Positions 1 through 9,371 are shown, counted from the stretch's first letter. The stretch: DNA of 64,000 nucleotides from Roseiarcus sp963742305 (GCA_963742305.1 CAVULN010000047.1:62001-126000); one strand, 5' to 3'. Made by a program: numbers and translations. Notes: generated by a model from the letters alone, not told the origin.

Positions 1-1111
1 GGGTTCGACCGCCTCGGCTGGCACTGGTGGCCGGCGCCGGCGGGCGTGATCTCGGTCGACTATGACGGCCGCCCGGCCTGCAACGGCTGCGGAGTCTGCA
101 ACGGGTGCCCGCGCGGCTCGATGAGCAAGTTCTCGCTCTCGGTCTGGCCGAAGGCGCTGGCCGCGGGCGCCGAGCTCAGGACCTACGCGCGCGTCGTCCG
201 GATCGAGAAGGGCCGAAACGGCCGCGCGACTGGCGCCGTCTATCTCGACCGCAACTCCGGGACGCGCTGTTTCCTCAGCGCCGATGTCGTCGTCCTCGCA
301 GCCAATGGGGTCGGCACGCCCCGCCTTCTTCTCGCCTCCGACAACCTCGCCAATTCATCGGACCAGGTCGGCCGCAACCTTCTCCACCATACGCTTGTCT
401 CCGCTGATATCTGGGTGGACGAGCCGGTCGCTTCTCACATGGGTTATGTCGCCTCGGTGATCTCGCGTGAGTTCGCCGAGAGCGACCCCTCGCGCGGCTT
501 CGTCAACGGCTTCAACTTCAACTGCCTGACCAGCGGAGCCGCCGGCGAGCAGGCGATCGGCTATCTCTCCGACGCCCATGCGCCCTGGGGACGCGACCAC
601 CATCGCTGGTTCGAGCGGCATTTCGGGCACGGGATCGGTATCCATGTCATCGGCGACGATCTCCCGAATCCCGACAATCGCGTCAGTCTCGATCCGGCGG
701 CCCTCGACGCCGACGGCGCGCCGGTCGCCCGGCTCCACTATGCGCCCGGCGAGAACGACCGCCGGATGATGAAGTTCATGCTCGACCGGCTTGTCGACCT
801 CGCCTCCGCCGCGGGCGCGTTCGAATACCGGCTGCAGGACTATATCGGCGCCGATGGCGTCTATCGCACGCCGGCGTGGCATCTCCTCGGGACCTGCCGC
901 ATGGGCGCTTCGCCCGAACTCCTCGGTCGTCAACCGCTGGCACCAGGCCTGGGATGTTCCGAACCTGTTCATTCTCGACGGCAGCACGTTTGCGACCGGC
1001 GGCGTGGTCAATCCCACGCCCACGCTTTCGGCGCTTGCGCTCCGCGCCGCGGAACATCTGCGCGACAATTTCCGCGAGCTGAGGTCCGCGACGAGACCTC
1101 TCGCCGCCTGA
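1..1111 (+). CDS. GMC-family flavin oxidoreductase, C-terminal part, one frameshift
   Basis: This is the 3' part of a gene that begins before the window. It encodes the substrate-binding and C-terminal half of a glucose-methanol-choline type flavoprotein, which oxidises an alcohol group using FAD. Near the start (about bases 79-112) is a cysteine-rich stretch, CNGCGVCNGC followed by PRG, typical of one subgroup of these enzymes. The C-terminal signature, with GTCRMG, NRWHQAWDVPNLF and GGVVNPTPT, is clear, but it is split between two frames. The reading frame shifts by one extra base near 915-920, between GTCRMGASP and NSSVVNRWH, and the protein then ends at the TGA at 1109-1111. The next gene starts at the following base, so the two are probably co-transcribed. 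The substrate cannot be deduced. Confidence 0.8.
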
Positions 1112-2374
1112 GTGACGAACGAGCCCGCCTTGACGCAAAGCCCACCGACGGATCGCCGCGCTCCGCCGAAAGACGAGCGCTTCATCTGCACCGCCTGCGG
1201 CCATGGCGTCTCCATCCGCGAGATGCCGTCGACCTGTCCGGCGTGCGACGGCATCCTCGACCTCGTGTTCGAGGGCAGGGCCGAGGATCGGGAGCCGGAC
1301 CGCGACGTTGAATCGTCCGGCGTGTGGGTCTGGCGGAACTGGTTGCCGTCCTGCGCGCCGGAGAACCGGGTGACGCTCGGCGAAGGCCAATCGCCCCTCC
1401 TCCGCTGCCAGCGCCTCGGCGAGGAGCTCGGCCTCTCGTCGCTATGGGTCAAGTACGACGCGATCATGCCGAGCGGCTCGTTCAAGGATCGCGCGCTCGC
1501 GCTCACCGCCTCGCTCGCCAAGAATTACGGCAAGACGGGCCTCGTCCTCTCCTCGAGCGGCAATGCCGGCGCTTCGGCCGCGGCTTATGCCGCGCGAGCC
1601 GGCCTCGCCGCGGTGGTGCTCGCCCCGGCAAGCGCACCGCGGAGCAAGCTCGCGCAAATCAGGGCGGCCGGAGCACGGCTCGTCCTCGTCAATGGAGACA
1701 CCAGCGACTGCTGCCGGCTCGCCAGGACCGCCGCCGCCCGCATCGGCTGGGTGAACGTGACCACCACATACTACAATCCCGTCGGCGTCGACGGCTACGC
1801 CACCATCGCCTATGAAATTGCCGGCGTGCGCCCGGACGTGCTGCTCCTGCCGATATCGAGCGGACCGCTGCTTGCAGGCGTGATGAAAGGCTTCGAGCGG
1901 CTGAAGCGCCTCGGCCTCGCTGACAAGCTGCCGCGCCCGGTCGCCGTTCAGCCAAGCGCCTGCGCGCCGACGGTCCGCGCCTTCGAGACCGGGAAGCCGG
2001 TCGCTCCCTGGACCCATCAGCCGACGGCGGCCAGCGCCCTCAACGACACGCTCGCTGGCTATGAGCGCGACGGCGACTACACGCTCGCCTGGATTCGCCG
2101 CCACGGCGGCGCGGCGGTCGCGGTTTCGGACGAGGAGATCCTTGAGGCGGCGCGCGTCCTTGTGACGCGCGAGGGGATTTTCGTCGAGCCGAGCGCTGCG
2201 GCGCCGATCGCGGCCGTCAGACAGCTTGTGGCGTCCGGTTGGCTCGGGCTCGACGAGCGCGTCGTCGCGGTGGTGACAGGACATGGGCTGAAGGATATTC
2301 CGGACGCCGTGCTTCCCGACATGCAAAAGCCGATTGAAGTGGACGAGGGAGCGCTCGCGAAGCTGCTCGAGTGA
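1112..2374 (+). CDS. Threonine-synthase-like PLP-dependent enzyme with N-terminal zinc ribbon
   Basis: The 420-residue product is a fold-type II pyridoxal phosphate enzyme. An N-terminal zinc ribbon is visible as two CxxC pairs (CTAC and CPAC, residues about 25-45). The PLP lysine lies in the motif SGSFKDRAL, and a glycine-rich phosphate-binding loop follows in SSSGNAGAS. This layout matches the archaeal-type threonine synthase branch, which converts O-phosphohomoserine to threonine, but cysteate-synthase-like and other paralogues share it. The start is a GTG directly after the TGA of the flavoprotein gene, suggesting translational coupling. Because most alphaproteobacteria make threonine with a different, longer ThrC, this copy may be a specialised paralogue working with its oxidoreductase neighbour; that is inference. 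Confidence 0.75.
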   Translation: MTNEPALTQSPPTDRRAPPKDERFICTACGHGVSIREMPSTCPACDGILDLVFEGRAEDREPDRDVESSGVWVWRNWLPSCAPENRVTLGEGQSPLLRCQRLGEELGLSSLWVKYDAIMPSGSFKDRALALTASLAKNYGKTGLVLSSSGNAGASAAAYAARAGLAAVVLAPASAPRSKLAQIRAAGARLVLVNGDTSDCCRLARTAAARIGWVNVTTTYYNPVGVDGYATIAYEIAGVRPDVLLLPISSGPLLAGVMKGFERLKRLGLADKLPRPVAVQPSACAPTVRAFETGKPVAPWTHQPTAASALNDTLAGYERDGDYTLAWIRRHGGAAVAVSDEEILEAARVLVTREGIFVEPSAAAPIAAVRQLVASGWLGLDERVVAVVTGHGLKDIPDAVLPDMQKPIEVDEGALAKLLE

Positions 2375-2619
2375 GCCGGCGTGGCCGGCCGCGGATAGAA
2401 AGTCTCGCTGACGATCCCCTTCGCGACGGTGAACCATACCTTGCTATCGGTCGTGGCGGACGCGCCGAAAGCAAGCTTGTGCCCATGCTGATCGGCATCT
2501 TCATCGGCCATTGGCTCGATCGGATCTTTCACTCCGGACTGTTCTGCACGGGCCCGCTCTTGATGCTGGGCTTGGCGCTCGGCTGCTGGTCCGCCTGGAA
2601 ATGGATGAAAAGCGCATGA
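2371..2619 (+). CDS. atpQ: AtpQ/AtpI-like small membrane protein of an N-type ATPase operon (remnant)
   Basis: The last 45 residues form two hydrophobic helices with the pattern LIGIFIGHWLDRIF, SGLFCTGPLLM and LGLALGCWSAW, characteristic of AtpI/AtpQ-type proteins (GxxLD, then T/G-rich and GCxxAW). In N-ATPase operons such a gene (atpQ) stands directly before atpR, which is what is seen here. The upstream 35 residues do not align well, so the N-terminus is probably degenerate or the true start differs; the GTG at 2371 overlaps the previous gene. No ATPase subunit genes follow, so the protein is an orphan and probably without function here. Confidence 0.55.
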   Translation: MSRRGRPRIESLADDPLRDGEPYLAIGRGGRAESKLVPMLIGIFIGHWLDRIFHSGLFCTGPLLMLGLALGCWSAWKWMKSA

Positions 2620-2818
2620 CCTGGCTCGCCTTCGCCCATCAGTCCCCTGGGCCATGGCCCTCAGCCTGCTCCTGCACCCCGCCGCCGGCGTCGGGCTCGG
2701 GCTGCTCTATTTCCGCGGTGTATGGTGGAATGCGCGCCTGTTCGCCTCGGGGGGCCACGTGACCGCGGCCATAGCCCTTGGTCTCGGACGTGGCGCGCTC
2801 ACGATTTTCCGATTGTGA
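2616..2818 (+). pseudogene. atpR: Truncated atpR-like gene of an N-type ATPase operon
   Basis: An ATG at 2616 overlaps the atpQ-like stop as ATGA. After a frame change before about 2654, the sequence reads MALSLLLHPAAGVGLGLL, then YFRGVWWNARLFASGG and a second hydrophobic stretch ending at TGA 2816-2818. The GxxxGxxYF..WW pattern and the following arginine in a membrane helix resemble AtpR of N-ATPases, a protein of roughly 90-100 residues with three helices. Only about 55-67 residues remain and the third helix is missing. Immediately downstream begins unrelated efflux-pump sequence, so the operon was cut here. Confidence 0.5.
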
Positions 2819-2868
2819 AGAGAGTGATCACGTGGCGTATAGGCGGGTGAGCAAAACCGAGGGGCTAA

Positions 2869-3147
2869 TATGCATTCACGATCGCGCTCAAAAGTCCGCT
2901 TTGGGTGCGGGCGTATGTCCCAGAGGCCAAACTCGGCAGCATCCGCCTCGGCATGGCCACGATGATCACCACCGACAGCTATCCTGGCCGCGTCTATCAC
3001 GGCTGGGCCGGATATCTTTCGCCCACCTCGGAGTTCACGCCGAATACCGTGGAGACCCCGGAGTTGCGCGCGGCGCTGGTCTATCGGCTTCGCATCTATG
3101 TCTGCGACGCGCACGACGAGCTGCGGCTGGGGACGCGAGATCCGCCA
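2869..3147 (+). pseudogene. 3' remnant of a HlyD/YbhG-type membrane-fusion protein gene
   Basis: Translation in the frame of base 2905 gives SPLWVRAYVPEAKLG, then GRVYHGWAGYLSPTSEFTPN and TVETPELRAALVYRLRIYV. This is the beta-barrel region of HlyD-type periplasmic adaptors that serve YbhFSR-like ABC exporters. A stop codon lies just upstream at 2866-2868, so the first two thirds of the gene are missing. The normal C-terminal end is also missing: the frame runs straight into the following ATPase gene without a stop. It is therefore a non-functional fragment. Confidence 0.7.
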
Positions 3148-3560
3148 ATGCCGCCGGCGGTTGAGCCTGCGCCGGCGCTGCGGCTCGAGGATGTGCGCCG
3201 CAACTTCCGCTCGGGCAAGCGCGTAATCGAAGCGCTCGCCGGAATCACCGCGACCGCGGCGCGGGGCGCGGTGACCGGCCTGATCGGGCCGGACGGCGCC
3301 GGCAAGACCACCTTGATGCGGCTCATCGCGGGCCTGTTGCTGTCGGACTCCGGCCGGATCGAGGTGCTCGGCGTTGAGGTCGCGCGCGATCCGCTCGCGG
3401 TGAAGGCGTAGATTGGCTACGTGCCGCAGCGATTTGGCCTCTATGAGGACCTCAGCGTTCTCGAGAATCCCAATCTGTACGCCGATCTGCAGAACGTGCC
3501 CACGGCGGCGCGCAAAGCTCGCTATTCCGAGCTGTTGCACATGACTGGGTTGGGTCCCTT
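3148..3560 (+). pseudogene. 5' half of an ABC exporter ATPase gene with an in-frame stop
   Basis: Starting at the ATG at 3148 the sequence encodes the N-terminal part of an ABC ATPase of the YbhF/CcmA type, with the Walker A motif GPDGAGKTT. The frame is interrupted by TAG at 3409-3411 but continues recognisably afterwards (IGYVPQRFGLYEDLSVLEN) to about 3560. The signature motif, Walker B and the whole C-terminal half are absent. The next bases encode the end of a permease, so an internal deletion has joined the two genes. A single stop plus a large deletion indicates genuine decay. Confidence 0.75.
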
Positions 3561-3835
3561 GGCGCATTCCTGTTCCTGGTGCCGTCGATCATCCTGTCCG
3601 GCTTCGCCACGCCGATCGCCAACATGCCTGAGTGGGTGCAGGTTCTGACTCTCATCAACCCGATGCCTTATTTCCTTGTGATCCTGCGAGGCGTGTTTCT
3701 GGAGGGACGGGGATGTCGCAGTTGGCCTCCCAATACTGGCCGATGGCAGTGATGGCATCAATTACTCTCGCAGCGCCTGCTGGTTATTCCGCAAGCGTGT
3801 GGCGGGAGCATCAATTCGTCAGGGCCGCTGTCGAT
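3561..3835 (+). pseudogene. 3' remnant of an ABC-2 type exporter permease gene
   Basis: From 3561 a different frame reads GAFLFLVPSIILSGFATPIA, then NMPEWVQVLTLINPMPYF and LVILRGVFLEG. These are the last membrane helices and the conserved C-terminal loop of ABC-2 permeases of the YbhR/YbhS group. After a further frame change near 3707 comes SQLASQYWPMAVMASITLAA, the final helix. The N-terminal three quarters of the gene are missing. With the two preceding fragments this is a collapsed adaptor-ATPase-permease efflux operon. Confidence 0.7.
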
Positions 3836-3979
3836 TTACACTCGAACCTGGTCTGCGGGGTGAGGAGCCCTGGAATTGCGACGAAATTCAGTTCGTAGGC
3901 CGAGTTCGGACGAATCAATCCATTGAAATGACGGCGGACTCCGGCGGATAGGAAAGTCAGTATATTTCGCAGGACTATC

Positions 3980-4054
3980 TGGTGGGCGATGCAGGGATCG
4001 AACCTGCGACCCCTCCCGTGTGAAGGGAGTGCTCTACCGCTGAGCTAATCGCCC
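3980..4054 (-). tRNA. tRNA-Val (anticodon CAC)
   Basis: The minus strand folds into a complete cloverleaf. The acceptor stem GGGCGAT pairs with ATCGCCC and the D-arm is TAGCTCAGCGGTAGAGCA. The anticodon stem CTCCC/GGGAG holds the loop TTCACAC with anticodon CAC, and the T-arm contains GGTTCGATCC. The CCA end is encoded (3980-3982). The anticodon reads GUG, valine. It stands alone between the decayed efflux genes and hisE. A tRNA beside decayed DNA could mark an old integration site, but no direct repeat of its 3' end was found. Confidence 0.95.
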
Positions 4055-4406
4055 TTAGCTTGAGGCCGACCCTGCTTTATGGCTCGCGCGAGAGCCAAGT
4101 CAAGCAGCCGCGGCGAGGGCAAATCCCCGTGCAAGGCGGGAAACCGCTGTCCTCCCGCCGATCGCGCGCGCGACATGATCGATCTCTCGCGTCAGCGAGT
4201 TCGGATTGGCTCGACGCGAGAACTCAAAGTCAATGAGGCGCCGTCGGATGCCTGGCGCTGGCGCGGCGCGCGCCTGTCGTAACAGTGACCCAGCTCGTGG
4301 CGCTCGCCCGCGGGCCGGCATCATCAAGATCAGGGCAACCCGCATAAGGCTGACGCCGGCGCCACGATTCTGTTGCAGCCGCTGGCGCGACGGGAGATAA
4401 AGCGCC
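4055..4406. other. Intergenic stretch with no recognised gene
   Basis: These 352 bases between the tRNA and hisE hold open frames on both strands, but their translations are rich in arginine and alanine with no recognisable motif. In related bacteria hisE usually follows hisF; no hisF end is recognisable here. The stretch presumably contains the hisE promoter. Confidence 0.5.
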
Positions 4407-4765
4407 ATGGGTGAGAAGGACAGGGCTGGCGCGAGGTTCACGCTCGACGAACTCGCTCGCACGATCGATGAGCGCGCGGGCGCGAGCGCGGAGACCTCCT
4501 ACACCGCGCAGCCTTCTCGACAAGGGCGCCGCGCATTGCGCCCGGAAATTCGGCGAAGAAGCGGTCGAACTGGTGGTCGCCGCCGCGGCGCTGGACGAAA
4601 GCGCGGTTCGGGCGGAGGCCGCCGACGTTCTCTACCACCTGCTTGTCGTGCTGCGCGCGCGCGGCGTGGCGCTCAAGTCGGTGATGGAGGAGCTCGAGCA
4701 ACCGATCGCAGCAGAGCGGCCATCAGGAAAAGGCGTCCCGCGGGCCCGTGAAGACTGGCGCATAA
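4407..4765 (+). CDS. hisE: Phosphoribosyl-ATP pyrophosphatase, two frameshifts
   Basis: HisE hydrolyses phosphoribosyl-ATP to phosphoribosyl-AMP, the second step of histidine synthesis. The start at ATG 4407 gives FTLDELARTIDERAG. One extra base near 4512 moves the frame to LLDKGAAHCARKFGEEAVE and AAALDESAVRAEAADVLYHL, which carry the acidic metal-binding residues (EEAVE and EAAD). A second extra base near 4700 leads to the typical tail SQQSGHQEKASR, ending at TAA 4763-4765. Corrected length is about 119 residues, close to the family norm. coaA follows, the order usual in Hyphomicrobiales. The long open frame that runs from here into coaA is a consequence of the frameshifts, not a fusion. Confidence 0.85.
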
Positions 4766-4803
4766 GACCGCCGGGGCCGTTGGGTTTAGGCTGGGGAATC
4801 GCA

Positions 4804-5754
4804 ATGGATCGCGCCGACGTTCAACTGTCTCCGTTCCGCCGCTTCACCCGCGACGAATGGGCGCAGCTGCGCGCGGACACTCAGCTCACGCTCACCATCG
4901 ACGACCTGCGCAAGCTGCAGTCGACGCACGATCCGATCTCGCTCGACGAGGTGGTCGCGATCTATCTGCCGCTGTCGCGGCTGCTCGCGCTCTACGTCGC
5001 GGCGACGCAGGGGCTGTTCAAGGCGACGCAGCGCTTCCTTGGCGCGAACGACGGCAAGGTCCCCTATATCATCGGCATCGCCGGCTCTGTCGCGGCCGGA
5101 AAGTCGACGACGGCGCGCGTGCTGCAGGCGCTGCTCACGCGCTGGCCGAACACGCCCAAGGTTCAGCTCGTCACCACCGACGGCTTCCTCCACCCCAACG
5201 CCGAACTGATCCGGCAGGGCATCATGGACCGCAAGGGCTTTCCGGAGAGCTACGACGGCACGAAGCTCATCCGCTTTCTCTCGGCGGTCAAGGCGGGCGA
5301 GCACAACGTCGCCGCGCCCGTCTATTCCCACATCACCTACGACATCGTGAACGGGGAATCGATCGTCGTCGACCGCCCGGACATTCTCATCTTCGAGGGG
5401 ATCAACGTCCTGCTGCCCAATCGCCTGCCGCGCGAGGGCAAGGAGATTCCGTTCGTTTCCGACTTCTTCGACTTCTCGATTTTTCTCGACGCCGACGATG
5501 CGCTGCTGGAGCAATGGTATATCGAGCGCTTCATGGGGCTGAGGACCACGGCGTTCCGCGATCCGCGCAGCTACTTTCGCCAATACGCCGACCTCGACGA
5601 CGCCGAGGCCGAGGCGACGGGGCGCTCGATCTGGCGGCGCATCAATCTCGTCAACCTGCATGAGAATATCCTGCCGACGCGGCCGCGCGCCGATCTGCTC
5701 CTGAAAAAGGGCGCGAGCCACCGGATCGAGGAAGTCGCGCTGAGGAAACTGTGA
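4804..5754 (+). CDS. coaA: Type I pantothenate kinase
   Basis: The 316-residue protein phosphorylates pantothenate, the committed step of coenzyme A synthesis in the cytosol. Visible signatures are the P-loop GSVAAGKST (residues about 94-102), VTTDGFLHPN, the DRKGFPESYD substrate loop, and PVYSHITYDI. The length matches bacterial CoaA. The ATG at 4804 is chosen because homology starts with SPFRRFTRDEW right after it; the frame is open further upstream only because of the hisE frameshift. The TraB-family gene overlaps the end of coaA by four bases. Confidence 0.95.
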   Translation: MDRADVQLSPFRRFTRDEWAQLRADTQLTLTIDDLRKLQSTHDPISLDEVVAIYLPLSRLLALYVAATQGLFKATQRFLGANDGKVPYIIGIAGSVAAGKSTTARVLQALLTRWPNTPKVQLVTTDGFLHPNAELIRQGIMDRKGFPESYDGTKLIRFLSAVKAGEHNVAAPVYSHITYDIVNGESIVVDRPDILIFEGINVLLPNRLPREGKEIPFVSDFFDFSIFLDADDALLEQWYIERFMGLRTTAFRDPRSYFRQYADLDDAEAEATGRSIWRRINLVNLHENILPTRPRADLLLKKGASHRIEEVALRKL

Positions 5755-6765
5755 CCGTGATTCGGCGACTGGGGCTCGGCGCCTGCGCATGGCTCCTCGG
5801 CGTTCTGACGCTTGCCGCTGCGCCGGCGCAGCTCAAGCCGCCCGACGCCTGTCAGGGCGCGGACCTCTCTCAGGTCGAAGGGCTCGCCGCCGCCGAGGCG
5901 CGCGCGCGCGGACGATCTCGTCAACGGCGAGGGCCTGCTGTGGCGCATCGAGAAGCCCGGTCTCGCGCCCTCCTATCTGTTCGGCACGATCCATTCCACC
6001 GACGAGTCCGCGCTCGAAATCGCCCGGCGCGCCGCGCAGTCGATCAGCGGCGCCAAGGTCGCGGCGACCGAACTCGGCGGCCCGATCGATTCGGTCGAGA
6101 AGGCGAACATCACGGCAGCGATGCTGGCCAGGGCGCTCGATCGCGACCATGACACGCTCGAGGGCGTGATCGCGCCCGAGGATCGCGAGCAAGTGGAGAG
6201 CTTCCTCACGGGCCACGGCTATCCGGCCGAATTCGCGCACCACCTGAAGCCCTGGTTTCTCGCCATCCTGACCTCGCTGCCCGCGTGCGAAGTGAAGCGC
6301 CAGGCGCTCGATGCCGCCTGAGGTCGACCAGTTTCTCGCCCAGACGGCCAAGGACGCCGGGCGTGAAGGTCATCGGCCTTGAAACGCCGGACGAGCAGCT
6401 CGCCGCGATCGCGGCCATGCGGCCCGAGGTCGCCGCGACGCTGCTGACGCTCGCGGCCCGCGACCCGGGCATGAACGACGACCTCTACGCGACCATGCTC
6501 AAGCTCTATCGAGAAAGCCGGCCGGCCGAAATCCTCGCGGTCTCCGACGCGCTTGGCGGGCGTGAGCGAGGCGGAGCGCGCGGCCGAGGACGAATTCATG
6601 CGCGACCTGCTGCAAGGCCGAAACGCGACCATGGCCGAGCGCGCCGCGCCGCTGCTCGCCTCCGGCGGCGCGTTCATCGCCGTTGGCGCGCTGCATCTTG
6701 CGGGCAGGACCGGCCTTATCGAGCGGTTCCGCGCGATGGGCTATACGGTGACGAAGGTCTGGTAG
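5751..6765 (+). CDS. TraB/GumN-family protein, four frameshifts
   Basis: The GTG at 5751 overlaps the coaA stop. The product begins with a signal peptide (LGLGACAWLLGVLTLAAAPA) and so is exported. The family hallmark is seen in PSYLFGTIHSTDES near the N-terminus and in GGAFIAVGALHLAGRTGLIE near the C-terminus, the two histidine-containing motifs of TraB/GumN proteins, proposed to be metal-dependent proteases. Four single extra bases (near 5910, 6315, 6362 and 6555) split the sequence into five frame segments. When joined they give about 337 residues with no gaps, as expected for the family. The dense frameshifts look like sequencing error rather than decay because the protein sequence is otherwise intact. 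Confidence 0.8.
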
Positions 6766-6867
6766 GACGCTGCGGCGAGTTCGGCGCGCAGCCGTGGTCG
6801 GGCGCTGGCGGAACAGGCGTGGCTCAGGCGCGCGATTGCCTACGGCAATTTTACCGGCGCTCCTAAT

Positions 6868-6884
6868 GTTTTCAGTGGCTTAGG
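6868..6884 (+). repeat. Intergenic motif also found at 26209 (copy 1)
   Basis: The bases GTTTTCAGTGGCTTAGG recur with one difference at 26209-26224. In both places the motif is preceded by a CCGGC-containing stretch and followed by a pyrimidine-rich run and, 40-60 bases on, by an AT-rich inverted repeat. It lies in the non-coding gap between the convergent TraB-family and aldehyde dehydrogenase genes. Function unknown. Confidence 0.4.
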
Positions 6885-6940
6885 ACCCCGTTTAGTTCCG
6901 TCCCTTTTTTGGCGCATTTTGTCGCGCAGAACGAATATAC

Positions 6941-6956
6941 ATAACATACATGTTAT
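6941..6956. repeat. AT-rich inverted repeat
   Basis: ATAACA and TGTTAT form six-base arms around a four-base spacer inside a markedly AT-rich patch between two convergent genes. It could be an operator-like site or part of the repeated intergenic element. No neighbouring gene starts here. Confidence 0.3.
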
Positions 6957-6984
6957 ACAGCTCGGACAGGCAAACCCGGAAGCC

Positions 6985-9371
6985 CTATTCCCCGTAGGGC
7001 GTCCAGATGTTCTTGACCTGGGTCGCCCGGCGCAGGAACTCGCGGCCCTCGGCCTTCGCCCAGTCGATCGCTCCGGCCGGGCGGTCCAGGTCGCCTTGAG
7101 ATTGCCGGCGGAAAGCGCCTCGACCTGGCCGCGCCCTCCGCGTCGCCGACGTACCAGAGCGCGTCGACGCCGTCGTGTTCGGCGAGCGTCTTCGCCAGCG
7201 CGTTCGCTTCGCCGGTGACGATGTTGACGACGCCCGCGGGCACGTCCGACGTCTCGAGCACCGAATAGAAGTCGGTCGCGCTCAACGGATGCGCTCGCCG
7301 ACGGGACCGCAACGACCGCGTTGCCCATGGCGATCGCCGGCATGACCAGCGAGACGAACGCGAGCAGCGGCGCCTCGTCCGGGACAGACGATCCCCATCA
7401 CGCCCCACGGCTCGTTCATCGCCAGCGTGACGAAGCGCGACCGGGTCGCATGAACCGCGCCGTCGAACTTGTCGGCGTAGCCGGCGTAAACGAAGGCGCG
7501 CCGGATCGAGGCGTCGACCTCCGCTCGCGCCGCGCGCGGCGAGGCGCCGGTCATGACGCTCAGGCGCCGGGCGAACTCGTCCGCCCGCGCGGAAAGATTC
7601 TCGGCGACGTAATAGAGCACCTGCGCGCGATTGTGCGCCGTCGCCGCGCCCCACGCGGACGCCTTGGCCGCCGCTTCGACCGCGTTGCGGATGTCCTTGC
7701 GGTTGCCGAGCCCGGCGAGCCCGACCTCGCGGCCCTGCGGGATCGAGAACCGCGTAGCTGTAGCCGGAATCGGGCCGCGCCTGCTTGCCGCCGATGAAGA
7801 GCTTGGCGGTGCGATCCGGGCCGCTGTCGGCGCCGTTTCGCGCCGGATGAAGACCGGGCGAAGCGTCAAGGCGCGGCGGCCGCGCCGGCTTTGGCCTGGC
7901 TTTCGGCTCATCGGCGACCCGATACTCGCTGCAGGCCCTCGCGCCCGCCTTCGCGGCCGAAGCCGCTTTCGCGATAGCCGCCGAAGCCCGCGGCGGCGTC
8001 GAACAGGTTGGTCGAATTGATCCACACCACGCCGGCCTTGATGCGGGCCGCGACCTCGAGCGCGCGATTGACGTTCTCGCTCCAGACCGAAGCCGCGAGG
8101 CCGTAGCGGGTGTTGTTGGCGAGCGCGACCGCTTCGTCCGGCGTGCGGAAGGTGGTCGCGACCAGAACGGGACCGAAGATCTCCTCGCGCGCCAGCACGG
8201 AGGCAGGCTCGACCCCGACGACCAGGGTCGGCGGATAAAAGCAGCCTCGATCCGGAACCGTATCGTTGGCGCGGAAGAGTTCGAGCCCTTCCTCTTCGCC
8301 CTCGCGCATGAGCCGGCGGATCCGCTCGAGCTGGACCGGCGCGACGATTGCGCCGACGTCGGTCGATTTGTCGAGAGGATCGCCGACGCGCAGATTCGCC
8401 ATCCGGGCGCGCAGCTTCGCGTACAACGCCTCGGCGACGCTCTCGGCGACCAGGAGCCGGGAGCCCGCGCAACACACCTGCCCCTGATTGAACCAGATCG
8501 CGTCGACCACGCCCTCGACCGCGCTGTCGAGATCGGCGTCTTCGAACACCACGAACGGCGATTTTCCCCCGAGTTCGAGCGTGAGCTTCTTGCCCGAGCC
8601 GGCCGTCGTCCTGCGGATCGCCCGGCCGACCTCTGTCGAGCCGGTGAAGGCGATCTTGTCGACATCCGCATGGGCGACGAGCGCGGCGCCGGTCGCGCCA
8701 TCGCCGGTGACGATGTTGACGACGCCCGGCGGCAGCCCCGTCTCGACGCAGATCGCGGCGAAGGCGAGGGCGGTCAGCGGCGTGAATTCCGCCGGCTTCA
8801 GCACAACCGTGTTTCCGGCCGCGAGCGCAGGCGCGATCTTCCAGGCGAGCATCAGCAGCGGAAAATTCCACGGGATGATCTGCCCGCAGACGCCGACTGG
8901 CTTCGTCCCCGGAAACTCGCTCTCGATCAGCGACGCCCAGCCCGCATGATGATAGAAATGCCGGGCGACGAGCGGAATGTCGATGTCGCGCGATTCGCGG
9001 ATCGGCTTGCCGTTGTCGATCGTCTCCAGAACCGACAAGAAAGCGCTCCCGCTTCTGCACGTGGCGGGCGAGCGCATAGAGATGCTTCGACCGCTCGAAG
9101 GGAGAGAGCGCCGCCCATTTGGCCTGAGCCTTGCGCGCTGCGGCGACCGCGGCGCCGATGTCCGCGGCCGAGCCTTGCGTGACGCGCGCGATGCGCTCGC
9201 CGGTCGCCGGATTGAAGACGTCGAACAATTCGCCGGGCTTCGTGAAAGCGCCGTTGATGAAATGCCCGAAGCCGGCCTTCGTGCTCGTCGAGCCAGGCCC
9301 TGACATGCTCGGCTGCCTTCGGGAGCGGGACCGTAGTCCATCGTGCGCAGGATGTCCTTGATCGCGCCCAT
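6985..9371 (-). CDS. Tandem-domain aldehyde dehydrogenase, many frameshifts
   Basis: Corrected length is about 795 residues. The first domain (to about residue 490) is a complete NAD-dependent aldehyde dehydrogenase with IIPWNFPLLMLAWK, FTGSTEVGRAI, LELGGKSPFVV (catalytic Glu) and FNQGQVCCAGSRL (catalytic Cys). A proline-rich linker without a stop leads to a second domain starting DRTAKLFIGGKQARPDSGYS. This domain has only the cofactor-binding half (MNEPWGVMGIVCPDEAPLLA) and ends TQVKNIWTPYGE; no catalytic Cys motif is seen in it. About nine indels, mostly extra bases (for example near 9320, 9280, 9045, 7925, 7745 and 7388), break the frame. Paired with deoC it would oxidise the acetaldehyde released by the aldolase. 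Start ATG 9371 gives MGAIKDILRTMDYGPAPE. Confidence 0.8.

Noticed and set aside
3836..4060. Prophage or island attachment site at the tRNA-Val
   Set aside because: No duplicated tRNA 3' end and no integrase in the window.
4079..4282. A 67-residue frame between the tRNA and hisE
   Set aside because: No ribosome binding site, no homology pattern and antisense-like composition.
4411..5754. A long frame joining hisE and coaA into one 447-residue protein
   Set aside because: The join arises from an extra base in hisE; the normal HisE tail and stop are readable in another frame and coaA has its own good start.
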